Positions 24,005 to 31,653 of a stretch of 31,687 nucleotides of DNA are shown here, piece after piece (position 1 is the first letter of the stretch; every line of letters starts with the position of its first letter). Source of the stretch: Porphyromonadaceae bacterium UBA7141 (GTDB taxonomy: Bacteria; Bacteroidota; Bacteroidia; Bacteroidales; Muribaculaceae); NCBI GenBank assembly GCA_002491945.1, contig DKWX01000041.1, positions 1-31,687 on the forward strand, read 5' to 3'. The position numbers and the translations under genes were made by a program. Under the pieces are notes generated by a model. It did no database searches, was not told where the DNA came from, and saw only the letters and a program-made list of their open reading frames with translations.

Positions 24005-25501
24005 ATGAAAAGACCCCTCCCCCTGTGGGTGGCGGTGCTGCCGGTAGCCGCGTTGCTGTCCGGCGTGATAGCCGCACTCGCCATCAAAGGTTCGGACTTC
24101 GTGGCCGATTACAGTTATGCGTTGCTTCTGACAGCCGCAGCGATATCACTGATTGCCGGCATTGCCTCAGGCGGATTCCATCCGCGCGCGCTCATCGAAG
24201 GACTCCACACATCGGCTCGACAGACAGTGCCGGCCGTGCCTATCCTGATGCTTATCGGCACTGTGGCCGCCACATGGATGCTCTCAGGCGTTGTGCCTAT
24301 GATGATTGAGACAGGACTGCACCACATCCACCCGCCCATGTTCCTGCTCACGGCATGTTGCGTCTGCGCATTCATATCTATACTCACCGGAAGTTCCTGG
24401 ACCACCATCGCCACCATCGGTGTGGCCTTCATGGGTATCGGCACCCTGCTCGGCTTCTCTCCCGGCTGGATTGCCGGGGCCATCATATCAGGCGCCTACT
24501 TCGGCGACAAGATTTCACCCCTCTCTGATACTACCGTACTGGCATCCACATCTTCGGAAGTGCCCCTCTTCACACATATCCGGTATATGCTTATCACCAC
24601 GATTCCCTCTCTGGCAATTGCTCTGATAATATTCGCCATAGCCGGATATGTGTCGCCGCTCACGGCCGCCGGAACCCGCAGCGCCATGACTGCCGCTCTT
24701 GAGGGGGCATTCAATCTTAACCCCTGGATATTCGCCATTCCGGTCATTACGGTAGTGCTTATAGCACTGCGGGTCAACACGCTCCTTACTCTTGGAGCAT
24801 CCACTCTGCTCGGACTGGCCGGTATATTCGTATTCCAGCCACATATCGCCGCATCAATCGGCGGGAGCGGACTCTACGGCGGGGTGCGCACCGCCATTCA
24901 GGTGCTTCTGACCGACACCACTCTTGCCACCGGCGACACGGCGCTCGACACTCTTGTGGCCACCGGCGGAATGAAAGGGATGCTCCCTACAGTGCTGCTC
25001 ATAATGAGTGCAATGGTATTCGGCGGCGCAATGATGGGCACCGGGATGCTCTCTCGCATCACCGAAGCATTCACATCGCTGATACGCAACCGCGTGGGTG
25101 CCGTAGGCGCCACGGCTGCGTCCGGACTCTTCCTCAACAGTGCCACGGCCGACCAGTATCTATCCATTATCATAGGAGCCAACATGTATCGTTCGCTCTA
25201 CCGCCGACTCGGACTTGAGGGGCGTCTGCTGAGCCGCACACTTGAGGATTCGGTTTCGGTGACTTCGGTGCTGATACCCTGGAACAGCTGCGGTGTCACT
25301 CAGTCGTCGGTGCTCGGCGTGCCGACGCTGACGTATCTGCCGTATTGCGTGTTCAATTATCTGAGCCCGCTGATGAGTGTGCTCATAGCCGTGACAGGCT
25401 TCCGTATCGTGCAGCTTGCCGACCGTCATATCCATCATGAGGATGCCGGGGCCGAGGCCCCCCTAACTGCCGATACCGACACCCGCCCGGCCACCCTCTG
25501 A
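24005..25501 (+). CDS. Na+/H+ antiporter, NhaC family
   Basis: A 498-residue inner-membrane protein with about 11-12 hydrophobic helices. The NhaC signature GAYFGDKISPLSDTT is at 163-177, with the acidic and polar residues that bind cations in this family. A related NSATADQY segment lies in the second half. Members exchange sodium or, in some subgroups, organic substrates (such as malate and lactate in MleN) for protons. The exact substrate cannot be read from the sequence. The start at 24005 gives a short cytoplasmic N-terminus (MKRPLPLWVAVL) and fits the upstream -7 box. It is divergent from the AAE transporter, hinting at joint control of ion or metabolite exchange. Confidence 0.9.
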   Translation: MKRPLPLWVAVLPVAALLSGVIAALAIKGSDFVADYSYALLLTAAAISLIAGIASGGFHPRALIEGLHTSARQTVPAVPILMLIGTVAATWMLSGVVPMMIETGLHHIHPPMFLLTACCVCAFISILTGSSWTTIATIGVAFMGIGTLLGFSPGWIAGAIISGAYFGDKISPLSDTTVLASTSSEVPLFTHIRYMLITTIPSLAIALIIFAIAGYVSPLTAAGTRSAMTAALEGAFNLNPWIFAIPVITVVLIALRVNTLLTLGASTLLGLAGIFVFQPHIAASIGGSGLYGGVRTAIQVLLTDTTLATGDTALDTLVATGGMKGMLPTVLLIMSAMVFGGAMMGTGMLSRITEAFTSLIRNRVGAVGATAASGLFLNSATADQYLSIIIGANMYRSLYRRLGLEGRLLSRTLEDSVSVTSVLIPWNSCGVTQSSVLGVPTLTYLPYCVFNYLSPLMSVLIAVTGFRIVQLADRHIHHEDAGAEAPLTADTDTRPATL

Positions 25502-25504
25502 GTC

Positions 25505-25580
25505 GCCCACTCCTCCTCTCCTTTTATTCTCCATTTCTCCCATCTATCCATCCTCTCCGCCCTCTCCGCCTCCCTCTCCG
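25505..25580. other. Pyrimidine-rich tract 3' of the NhaC-type gene
   Basis: About 75 bp made almost only of C and T, with CTCTCCGCC- and CTCCCTCTCC-like units, between the stop codon and the shared terminator. Low complexity; no gene. Confidence 0.5.
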
Positions 25581-25598
25581 GCTGAAATACGTAATCAT

Positions 25599-25639
25599 AA
25601 AAATCCGGCCGTCGCGACAGTCGCGACGACCGGATTTTT
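25599..25639. terminator. Bidirectional terminator between the NhaC-type gene and frr
   Basis: Two 20-bp arms, AAAAATCCGGCCGTCGCGAC and GTCGCGACGACCGGATTTTT, are inverse complements with one mismatch around a single central base. Each strand ends in a T-run, so it can terminate both convergent transcripts. Confidence 0.9.
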
Positions 25640-25703
25640 ATTTGTCGGGATGCATGGACAGTTATACCGTTTTATGCATCATCATGCAATTGCATACGCT
25701 GCA

Positions 25704-26264
25704 TTACACGGTGAGGATTTCCTTCTCCTTCTCGGCGAATGCATCATCGATTTTCTTGATGTAGCGGTCGTGCAGCTTCTGCACACTTGCCTCGCCATCC
25801 TTCTGCACATCCTCGGGCATACCGTTGGCCTTGACGGCCTTCTTCAGTGCGTCGATAGTGTCGCGGCGTGCGTTGCGCACCGATACCTTGGCGTTCTCAG
25901 CCTCACTCTTGCACTGCTTCACCAGAGCCTTGCGGCGATCCTCGGTAAGCGGGGGGATGGAGAGACGTATCACTTCGCCATTATTCTCCGGCATGATGCC
26001 GAGGTCGGAATTAATGATGGCTTTCTCGATCTCCTTGAACATACCCTTCTCCCAAGGTGTGATGGCGATCGTACGGGCATCGGGCACACTTACATTGGCC
26101 ACATTCGATACCGGAGCCATCGACCCGTAATAATTCACTCGTATGCTGTCGAGCAGACGCGCCGAGGCTTTGCCGGCGCGGATATGCGACAGTGTGTCGT
26201 CGAGATATTCCACTGCAAGCTGCATGGAGTCTTCGGCGTTCTGAAGATATTCTTTCAGTTCCAT
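25704..26264 (-). CDS. frr: Ribosome recycling factor
   Basis: Splits post-termination ribosomes together with EF-G. The 186-residue length and fold are exactly those of the family: an N-terminal helix with HIRAGKASARLLD (about 27-39), a compact domain II containing SVPDARTIAITPWEKG, and two long C-terminal helices with LTEDRRKALVKQ and VSVRNARRDTIDALKK. It lies 79 bp downstream of pyrH on the same strand, the standard bacterial order, and is likely co-transcribed with it. No separate promoter box was found in the gap. Confidence 0.97.
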   Translation of the reverse strand: MELKEYLQNAEDSMQLAVEYLDDTLSHIRAGKASARLLDSIRVNYYGSMAPVSNVANVSVPDARTIAITPWEKGMFKEIEKAIINSDLGIMPENNGEVIRLSIPPLTEDRRKALVKQCKSEAENAKVSVRNARRDTIDALKKAVKANGMPEDVQKDGEASVQKLHDRYIKKIDDAFAEKEKEILTV

Positions 26265-26343
26265 TTTATGGTGTTTTTATATGTTTTTATCATCTAAGCA
26301 TTGCTAAATACCGCTATATCAATCTCGGTAGCCGGCCGACTGC

Positions 26344-27051
26344 TCAGGGGTGGATGTAGGTGCCGATATTCTCACCTGCAAGCATCTTCGCGAGATTGCC
26401 TTCGCAATCCATATCGAACACGTAGATCGGCATTCCGTTCTCCTTGCAAAGTGCCGTGGCGGTGAGGTCCATCACCTTTAGATTTCGGCTCAGCACCTCA
26501 TCGTAACTGATCTCGTCGAAGCGTGTGGCGGTGGGGTCTTTCTCGGGGTCGGCGGTGTATACGCCGTCTACGCGGGTACCCTTGAGCATCACGTCGGCCT
26601 CGGTCTCGATGGCACGCAGCGCCGAACCGGTGTCGGTCGTGAAATAAGGGTTGCCGGTGCCGCCGCTGATGATGGCCACCTTCCCCTGGCGCAGGGCCTC
26701 GATGGCACGCCATTTGGAATACGGCTCACCGATCGGGAACATCCCGATGGCCGTAAGCACCACGGCCGGCTGCCCGATGGCCTCAAGAGCCGAACTCAGC
26801 GCGAGCGAATTTATCACCGTGGCGAGCATCCCCATCTGGTCGCCCTTCACGCGGTCAAACCCCTTCGAGGCACCGCTCAGCCCCCTGAAGATATTGCCGC
26901 CGCCGATGACGATGGCCACCTCCACGCCGCTCTCCACGGCCTGCTTGATCTGGGCGGCATATGATGCGAGCCGATGGCTGTCGATACCATATCCCTGTTC
27001 TCCCATCAGCGACTCGCCCGAGAGTTTCAATAATATTCTTTTGAATCTCAT
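26344..27051 (-). CDS. pyrH: UMP kinase
   Basis: Phosphorylates UMP to UDP in pyrimidine nucleotide synthesis; hexameric and usually GTP-activated and UTP-inhibited. The 235-residue protein starts MRFKRILLKLSGESL, the conserved amino-acid-kinase N-terminus with the phosphate-binding lysine. It continues with VIGGGNIFRG (about 50-60) and, further on, the uridine-site stretch GGTGNPYFTTDT and LKGTRVDGVY. The open frame runs on to 27267, but the extra 72 residues are unlike the family, and a TATATTTG box at 27077-27084 lies inside them, so 27051 is the start. It forms a pair with frr. Confidence 0.97.
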   Translation of the reverse strand: MRFKRILLKLSGESLMGEQGYGIDSHRLASYAAQIKQAVESGVEVAIVIGGGNIFRGLSGASKGFDRVKGDQMGMLATVINSLALSSALEAIGQPAVVLTAIGMFPIGEPYSKWRAIEALRQGKVAIISGGTGNPYFTTDTGSALRAIETEADVMLKGTRVDGVYTADPEKDPTATRFDEISYDEVLSRNLKVMDLTATALCKENGMPIYVFDMDCEGNLAKMLAGENIGTYIHP

Positions 27052-27076
27052 CTCTAAAGTATCATTTAAAATTTTA

Positions 27077-27084
27077 CAAATATA
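27077..27084 (-). promoter_or_regulatory. -7 box of the pyrH-frr transcript
   Basis: On the minus strand TATATTTG, an exact TAnnTTTG match 26 bp before the pyrH ATG. No clear TTTG is seen at 19-21 bp upstream. Confidence 0.55.
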
Positions 27085-27276
27085 CTCCTTTTTTCCTACA
27101 CATAAAAGAGGCATTCCATTTTTTATATTCCGGCTTCCTTCATTTAAGTGGCATACACCCGGCGACCCCACTTCCGCCATACGGAGACCACCGCGACATG
27201 AAGGCAAAACGACCGCTGCCACACACCCCGGATTACGGTCCAAATGAGTCCGACAAGAGAATTCCATGTAGGCACC

Positions 27277-27365
27277 CCTGTCAATAACTTGTCAATAACC
27301 TGTCGATAACCCCTGCAAACCCTGTCTATAACCTGATGATAACCATGTAAAAAACTGATTTATAA
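27277..27365 (+). repeat. 11-bp phased iteron-like array
   Basis: Five units follow CCTGTCAATAA at starts 27277, 27288, 27299, 27321 and 27332. Decayed units occupy 27310 and 27343, and a final unit starts at 27354 (ACTGATTTATAA, 12 bp). The register is 11 bp throughout, close to one helical turn, placing the repeated TGTC(A/G)ATAA on one face of the DNA. The same 9-mer recurs further on in the gap. Confidence 0.8.
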
Positions 27366-27680
27366 CTTAAAGTCGAAAAATTTGGATTTCATCTTTTTTT
27401 TACACCTGCCTCATCTGCAGCCACACTATTGACACCCCTGTCGATAACTTACAGGGTTTTGAGCAGGTTTTCTACAGGTTTTTACCCCTTATTCCGAATA
27501 AAATCACTAACTTTGCCATCTCAACAAGATTGTCAATAATCTGCGTATTGTATTGATAATTAGCGCAGGTGGTTGTCAATAACATGTCAATAACTCCTAT
27601 TCGGACTGACAATAACGACATTTGCAAATTTTCAGCCGGAAAGTTATGGACACTTATTGACACCCTTTATTGTTGTTGTT

Positions 27681-27730
27681 GAGTTTTTTAATTTTTAAAT
27701 TTTAAAATCATATATATAAAAACCAATAAA
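27681..27730. other. AT-rich stretch, possible DNA unwinding element
   Basis: About 50 bp of nearly uninterrupted A and T, including TTTTTTAATTTTTAAATTTT and ATATATATAAAAA. It directly follows the inverted TTATTGACA box and precedes the nadA ATG. It may also serve as the nadA leader and promoter area, although no TAnnTTTG box is clear. Confidence 0.5.
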
Positions 27731-27731
27731 A

Positions 27732-28667
27732 ATGGAAGCGTCACAGGTCCGACTTAAAGAGGAAATCGACCGTCTCAGAAAAGAGAAGAATGCCTTGATC
27801 ATGGCCCATTATTATACCCGTCCGGAAATTCAGGAGATTGCCGACTTCATAGGCGACTCACTTGCCCTGGCACGCAAGGCGGCCTCGACCGATGCCGACA
27901 TAATCGTGATGTGCGGTGTGCATTTCATGGGAGAGACCGCCAAGATTCTCTGTCCGGCAAAGAAGGTGCTGGTGCCCGACATGGAGGCCGGCTGCTCGCT
28001 GGCCGACAGCTGCGACCCGGAAGAATTTGCCGCATTCACCGCCGCCCATCCCGACCATACGGTAATCAGCTACGTCAACACCTCTGCGGCCGTGAAGGCG
28101 CATACGGATATCGTAGTGACTTCAGGCAATGCCCGCAAGATTATAGAATCGCTTCCGGCTGATGAGAAAATCATCTTCGGTCCAGACCGGAATCTGGGTG
28201 AATATATCAACAGTGTCTGCGGCCGGCGGATGCTCCTCTGGGACGGAGCCTGCCACGTGCATGAGCGCTTCTCGCTCGAGGCTATCGTGAAGATGAAGAA
28301 GGAGCATCCCGGCTCTAAGATTCTGGTGCATCCGGAGTGCTGCAAGCCTCTCCAGCTGATTGCCGACAAGGTCGGCTCTACGGCCGCTCTGCTCGACTTC
28401 GCACGCACTGATGAGGCTCGGGAGTATATCGTGGTCACCGAGAGCGGAATTCTCTTCGAGATGCAGCGCGAATGCCCCGGCAAGACTTTCCTCCCGGCCC
28501 CGGCCGAGGATTCGGAATGCCAGTGCAACGAATGCGACTTCATGAAGCTCAATACGCTGGAGAAAGTCTACAAAGCGTTGCTAAATGAGGCCCCGGTCAT
28601 CGAGGTGGATCCCGAGCTTGCCGCACGCGCCCTGCGCCCCATCGACCGTATGCTTGAGCTTTCCTGA
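27732..28667 (+). CDS. nadA: Quinolinate synthase
   Basis: Condenses iminoaspartate with dihydroxyacetone phosphate to quinolinate in de novo NAD synthesis, using a [4Fe-4S] cluster. The 311-residue protein is of the usual short type. The three cluster cysteines are likely C88 (MEAGCSLADSC), C174 (DGACHVHERF) and C268 (CNECDFMKLNTLEK). Substrate residues lie in AHYYTRPEIQ (25-34), GVHFMGETAKIL (62-73), VTSGNA and HPECCKPL. Extra cysteines near the C-terminus (CQCNEC) resemble the redox-sensitive cluster region of other NadA proteins. It is the first gene of a tight operon; the methyltransferase starts three bases after its stop. nadB and nadC are not in the window. Confidence 0.97.
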   Translation: MEASQVRLKEEIDRLRKEKNALIMAHYYTRPEIQEIADFIGDSLALARKAASTDADIIVMCGVHFMGETAKILCPAKKVLVPDMEAGCSLADSCDPEEFAAFTAAHPDHTVISYVNTSAAVKAHTDIVVTSGNARKIIESLPADEKIIFGPDRNLGEYINSVCGRRMLLWDGACHVHERFSLEAIVKMKKEHPGSKILVHPECCKPLQLIADKVGSTAALLDFARTDEAREYIVVTESGILFEMQRECPGKTFLPAPAEDSECQCNECDFMKLNTLEKVYKALLNEAPVIEVDPELAARALRPIDRMLELS

Positions 28668-28670
28668 ACG

Positions 28671-29231
28671 ATGACTGACCGAAGCAAGAAAAACATTCTT
28701 GAACTCACGCATTGCACTATCGGGGAGTATCGCCAACTGCACAAACTGCCGCTCCGCCTGATGGCCGACAATGTGCGCTCGGCCCAGAACGTAGGGTCGA
28801 TGCTGCGCACTGCCGACGCCTTTCTCGTGGCGGAGATGGTGATGGCAGGCATCTCCCCGGTGCCCCCTTCGCCGGAAATATCGAAGACTGCTCTCGGCGC
28901 CGAACTGAGTGTGGCCTGGCGTCATGTGCCCGATGCCTTTGAGGAGGTGTGCCGACTGAAGGATGAGGGGGTGCGAGTGTATGTGCTTGAGCAGACCCAT
29001 AATTCCGTACCGCTGCAGCAGCTCCGCCTTCCCTCCCTGCAGGAGGCTCCGGCGGGGATGCTGCTGGTGGCGGGCAATGAGGTGAGCGGCGTCGACCAGC
29101 GTATCGTCGACATCGCCGATGCCGCAGTAGAGATACCGATGCACGGCACAAAGCACTCGCTCAATGTGAGTGTATCGGCCGGAATCGCTCTTTGGGAATT
29201 CTATCGTCAATTGCATGAATATATACTATAA
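28671..29231 (+). CDS. TrmH/SpoU-family RNA 2'-O-methyltransferase
   Basis: A 186-residue SPOUT-class enzyme that transfers a methyl group from SAM to a ribose 2'-OH in tRNA or rRNA. The three family motifs are present. Motif 1 is NVRSAQNVGSMLRTADAF (about 35-52), motif 2 is LVAGNEVSGV and motif 3 is VEIPMHGTKHSLNVSVSAGIA; these form the trefoil-knot SAM site. The protein is the minimal catalytic domain with no extra RNA-binding domain, so its target (for example tRNA position 18 or 34, or 23S rRNA) cannot be assigned. It sits between nadA (3-bp gap) and the GT2 gene, whose ATG follows its stop codon immediately, implying translational coupling. Confidence 0.93.
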   Translation: MTDRSKKNILELTHCTIGEYRQLHKLPLRLMADNVRSAQNVGSMLRTADAFLVAEMVMAGISPVPPSPEISKTALGAELSVAWRHVPDAFEEVCRLKDEGVRVYVLEQTHNSVPLQQLRLPSLQEAPAGMLLVAGNEVSGVDQRIVDIADAAVEIPMHGTKHSLNVSVSAGIALWEFYRQLHEYIL

Positions 29232-30251
29232 ATGAATACCGGCCGGCCTAAAATATCCATTCTCACACCTTGTTGCAACTCGGCCGCATGGTTGCCGGCC
29301 ACTCTCGCATCGCTCTATGCGCAGAGCTTCACCGACTGGGAACTCCTCCTTCTCGATGATGGCAGCATCGATACCACGCCGAGTCTGCTGCAGAGTCATG
29401 CCGGAGTGCGCCCGGAGGGGGGTGATGTAAGAATATTCAGCAGCCCCGGCGAGGGGGTGGCAGAGGCACGCAACCGCCTGTTGGATGCTTCGCGCGGGGA
29501 GTATCTTCTCTTTCTGGACTCTGATGACCTGCTCCCCCCCGATGCACTCATCTATCTCTTCTCTATAATAGAGTCGACCGGAGCCGATGTGGCCGAAGGG
29601 CGTATACTCTGTTATCCGGACGGTGACGATGATAAGGTGATGAGTTGTGTGACTGAGAGTCGCGAGAATCCGCGTGTGATCGCTTTTGATGGTCGTGGAG
29701 CTGTGGAGAGCAGTCTTTATCAGACTCTGGTATCCTCGTCGCTTTCCGGCAAACTCTTCCGCCGGAATCTCTTTGCCGGAATCAGGTTTCCGGCAGGCCG
29801 ATTATATGAGGATCTGTATGTGTTTCATCGAGTGGCTATACGGGCATCCAATTATGTGTGCAGCAGTAAGGTGGTGTATCTCTACCGCCAGCGCAGCGGG
29901 AGCATAATCCATACGTTCAATCCCCGGCGTCTGGATGTGTTGGATATCACGGAAGGGATTGAGGCTCACATGCGCCGCCACGGGGATAAAGGGCTTATCA
30001 GAGCCGCCTGCGACCGCCGTCTTTCGGCGGCCTTCAATATGCTTGGTCTGTTGCTCAATAATCCGTCTGCCCTTGCGGGCAGTGAGCGCGAGGGCTACAT
30101 CCGTCAATGTCGCGAAGTAATCGCCACCCATTCGCCGGCGAGTCTCCGCAATCCGCGTGTGCGCCCGCTCAACCGCGCCGCTGCCCTACTCGCCATTCTC
30201 CTTCCAGATTCCCTGCTCGACCGCTTGCTTCGGCATCGCTACCGCTCCTGA
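29232..30251 (+). CDS. Glycosyltransferase family 2 (GT-A fold)
   Basis: A 339-residue inverting glycosyltransferase. The N-terminus ISILTPCCNSAAWLPATLAS is the first Rossmann-like strand and nucleotide loop. LLLDDGSIDTT gives the uridine-binding aspartates. EYLLFLDSDDLL holds the DxD metal site, and the acceptor-side YEDLYVFHR has the ED pair found in GT2. The C-terminal 100 residues are helical and basic, without membrane spans, so it is probably a cytoplasmic or membrane-associated enzyme of surface polysaccharide synthesis. Sugar and acceptor are unknown. It is the third gene of the nadA operon, an odd partner for NAD and RNA-modification genes. Confidence 0.92.
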   Translation: MNTGRPKISILTPCCNSAAWLPATLASLYAQSFTDWELLLLDDGSIDTTPSLLQSHAGVRPEGGDVRIFSSPGEGVAEARNRLLDASRGEYLLFLDSDDLLPPDALIYLFSIIESTGADVAEGRILCYPDGDDDKVMSCVTESRENPRVIAFDGRGAVESSLYQTLVSSSLSGKLFRRNLFAGIRFPAGRLYEDLYVFHRVAIRASNYVCSSKVVYLYRQRSGSIIHTFNPRRLDVLDITEGIEAHMRRHGDKGLIRAACDRRLSAAFNMLGLLLNNPSALAGSEREGYIRQCREVIATHSPASLRNPRVRPLNRAAALLAILLPDSLLDRLLRHRYRS

Positions 30252-30327
30252 CTGTTCAGCGCACTCCGCTCCGCCCGCCATTCACCCTGCCCCTTCCGGA
30301 AGTCCAATATATTCCAAGGCATTTCCG

Positions 30328-30555
30328 ATGTGGCATTGTGTATGGGGAACGAAGGATAGTGTATTAAATGGATGGTATGTGTATTTGAAGGATGCCAATA
30401 AACTTGATGCTGTACAATATGATCCATTTTCTAATAAGGTTAACCTTGAAGGGGTTTGGCCTACAGGAGTAAAAATGCCTAAAGTATATGAAGATTGGAG
30501 GGTTTTTGGAGGATGTTTCCCTAATACTGTAAAAGTGTCGGTATCAATTAAATAA
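30328..30555 (+). pseudogene. Short orphan ORF or C-terminal gene remnant
   Basis: From the ATG at 30328 a 75-residue frame reads MWHCVWGTKDSVLNGW and continues to SVSIK. It contains aromatic, strand-like sequence such as NGWYVYLKDANKL and DPFSNKVNLEGVW. There is no signal peptide, promoter or recognisable family. Codon use and base composition shift here to AT-rich, unlike the GC-rich operon just upstream, and the frame stays open upstream of the ATG without protein-like sequence. I read it as the surviving 3' end of a longer gene acquired by transfer, but a genuine small protein is not excluded. Confidence 0.4.
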
Positions 30556-30575
30556 ATGAGAGTATAGAAACAAAG

Positions 30576-30632
30576 GGGTATCACCGTCTGGATATGGTCT
30601 GCTGTGTCAGGCTGTTTTTGGCGGTGATATCC
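30576..30632. other. Long-loop hairpin before the terminal lipoprotein gene
   Basis: GGGTATCACCG (30576-30586) pairs with CGGTGATATCC (30622-30632), an 11-bp stem with one wobble and a 35-nt loop. The right arm is followed by A-rich sequence, so it is a terminator only if read on the minus strand, or a leader structure for the gene at 30653. Confidence 0.45.
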
Positions 30633-30652
30633 TGAAAAAAAAGCTATAAGTT

Positions 30653-31450
30653 ATGCCAGCAGGAAATTCAGGAATGCGGGTAGCGGTGATTTCGGTATTG
30701 GCTCTGCTGTTCTGCGGATGTGCCGTAAACAGTCGGTTCGGGAAAAATCGGCTGCTTACCCAGAAGCAGATTGTAGGGAAATGGATAGAAGGATCACCGA
30801 AACCGATTACTTACCGGCAGCTATGCAAAGAGAAGGGCAGTAGTCGGCTCGCGTGTGCTGATTGTATTTTGCTACCTAATGATTCAGATATCAGTATTGA
30901 TGCACTGGATACACTTTTTTGTCCGTGGGCACCCGGTGGTCCTTGTTGGCACTACCGTATGCCTGACATTAATATGCAATGTTATCTGCAACTGGTCGGG
31001 GGGATTGTTTTCCCTGTATCTTCCAAGGGGGTGATGTTGGATTTACAGGCACCTGCTTATTATGAAATGGTAGCCGAGGATATATATCTTGTCACAGATA
31101 CCATTGTGTGTCATTACGATAGTCTTCATCTTGCCGATGCGGGATGGGTGGAAACGGGTAGGAATACCTTTACATTCAACATACCACCCAATACATCCGG
31201 ACGCGAGCGCTTCTGGCAGGTAAATCTGTATAATAAAAACAGAGAGGATGATATTAGGGTAAACAGGGGTTCCGCTCCGTATATTGATGATGAGGAGGTA
31301 CCTGAAGAGTATAAAAAATGTCATCCCGCTATTTCGAAATTGAGATTTATACAGGTTACTGACAGTTTTAATCCCGCTTCCCTGAATGAAGCGTATTACA
31401 GACGATATACTAAGAAGTTGCCTTACCCGAACAAAACAAATTATGACTGA
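30653..31450 (+). CDS. Hypothetical lipoprotein
   Basis: A 265-residue predicted lipoprotein with lipobox LFCGC (cysteine 23). The ATG at 30674 (MRVAVISV) gives a more usual signal length, so the true start may be seven codons further in. The mature part begins with a basic QKQIVGKWIEG segment. G-K-W-I-E-G resembles the opening of lipocalin-like domains in Bacteroidales lipoproteins. Later sections have strands with aromatic pairs (YLVTDTIVCHYD, WVETGRNTFTFN) and a lysine-rich C-terminus. Seven or so cysteines in the middle are unusual for this class. No function can be given. It lies in the AT-richer segment after the nadA operon and is followed by a hairpin terminator. Confidence 0.65.
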   Translation: MPAGNSGMRVAVISVLALLFCGCAVNSRFGKNRLLTQKQIVGKWIEGSPKPITYRQLCKEKGSSRLACADCILLPNDSDISIDALDTLFCPWAPGGPCWHYRMPDINMQCYLQLVGGIVFPVSSKGVMLDLQAPAYYEMVAEDIYLVTDTIVCHYDSLHLADAGWVETGRNTFTFNIPPNTSGRERFWQVNLYNKNREDDIRVNRGSAPYIDDEEVPEEYKKCHPAISKLRFIQVTDSFNPASLNEAYYRRYTKKLPYPNKTNYD

Positions 31451-31592
31451 ATTTTTGAAAGCGGCAGCTTCTCTGTAGAATGTCAGCGATGAAAAGCCGT
31501 TGATTTTGGACTGCTTCCGGCAAAAATGGCAGTATATCCACCGCAGTAGCGGGTATGGGCTAAAAATCCGGAAAGGCACTCGCGATATACAG

Positions 31593-31631
31593 TCAGCGCC
31601 GCTCCCGGCAGGGGGCGGCGCTGAGTATTTT
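31593..31631. terminator. GC-rich terminator between convergent genes
   Basis: TCAGCGCCGC and GCGGCGCTGA form a perfect 10-bp stem around a 12-nt loop, followed by GTATTTT. It lies between the plus-strand lipoprotein and the minus-strand gene entering at the window edge, so it may serve both. Confidence 0.65.
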
Positions 31632-31653
31632 GGGAGCAGATGGAGTGTCCGGC

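Larger units (their letters stand above)
27277..27730. other. Candidate chromosomal replication origin (oriC)
   Basis: A 454-bp gene-free region between divergent pyrH and nadA. TGTC(A/G)ATAA occurs exactly at 27279, 27290, 27301, 27439, 27531, 27574 and 27585, and inverted (TTATTGACA) at 27654. Near-matches lie at 27323, 27426, 27607 and 27644. In complement the box is TTATTGACA or TTATCGACA, which is two or one base from the canonical DnaA box TTATCCACA. The right end, 27681-27730, is almost pure A/T and suits an unwinding element. Flanking housekeeping genes run outward on both sides. That this is oriC is inference; no exact TTATCCACA is present and dnaA is not in the window. Confidence 0.6.

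Noticed and set aside
27052..27267. N-terminal extension of pyrH
   Set aside because: Unlike any UMP kinase N-terminus, and the -7 box for pyrH lies within it.
27277..27365. CRISPR or tandem-repeat gene segment
   Set aside because: Units of 11 bp without spacers and with stop codons in several frames fit protein-binding sites, not CRISPR or coding repeats.
27472..27663. 63-codon minus-strand frame within the origin candidate
   Set aside because: It is made of the repeated boxes read through; no protein-like features.
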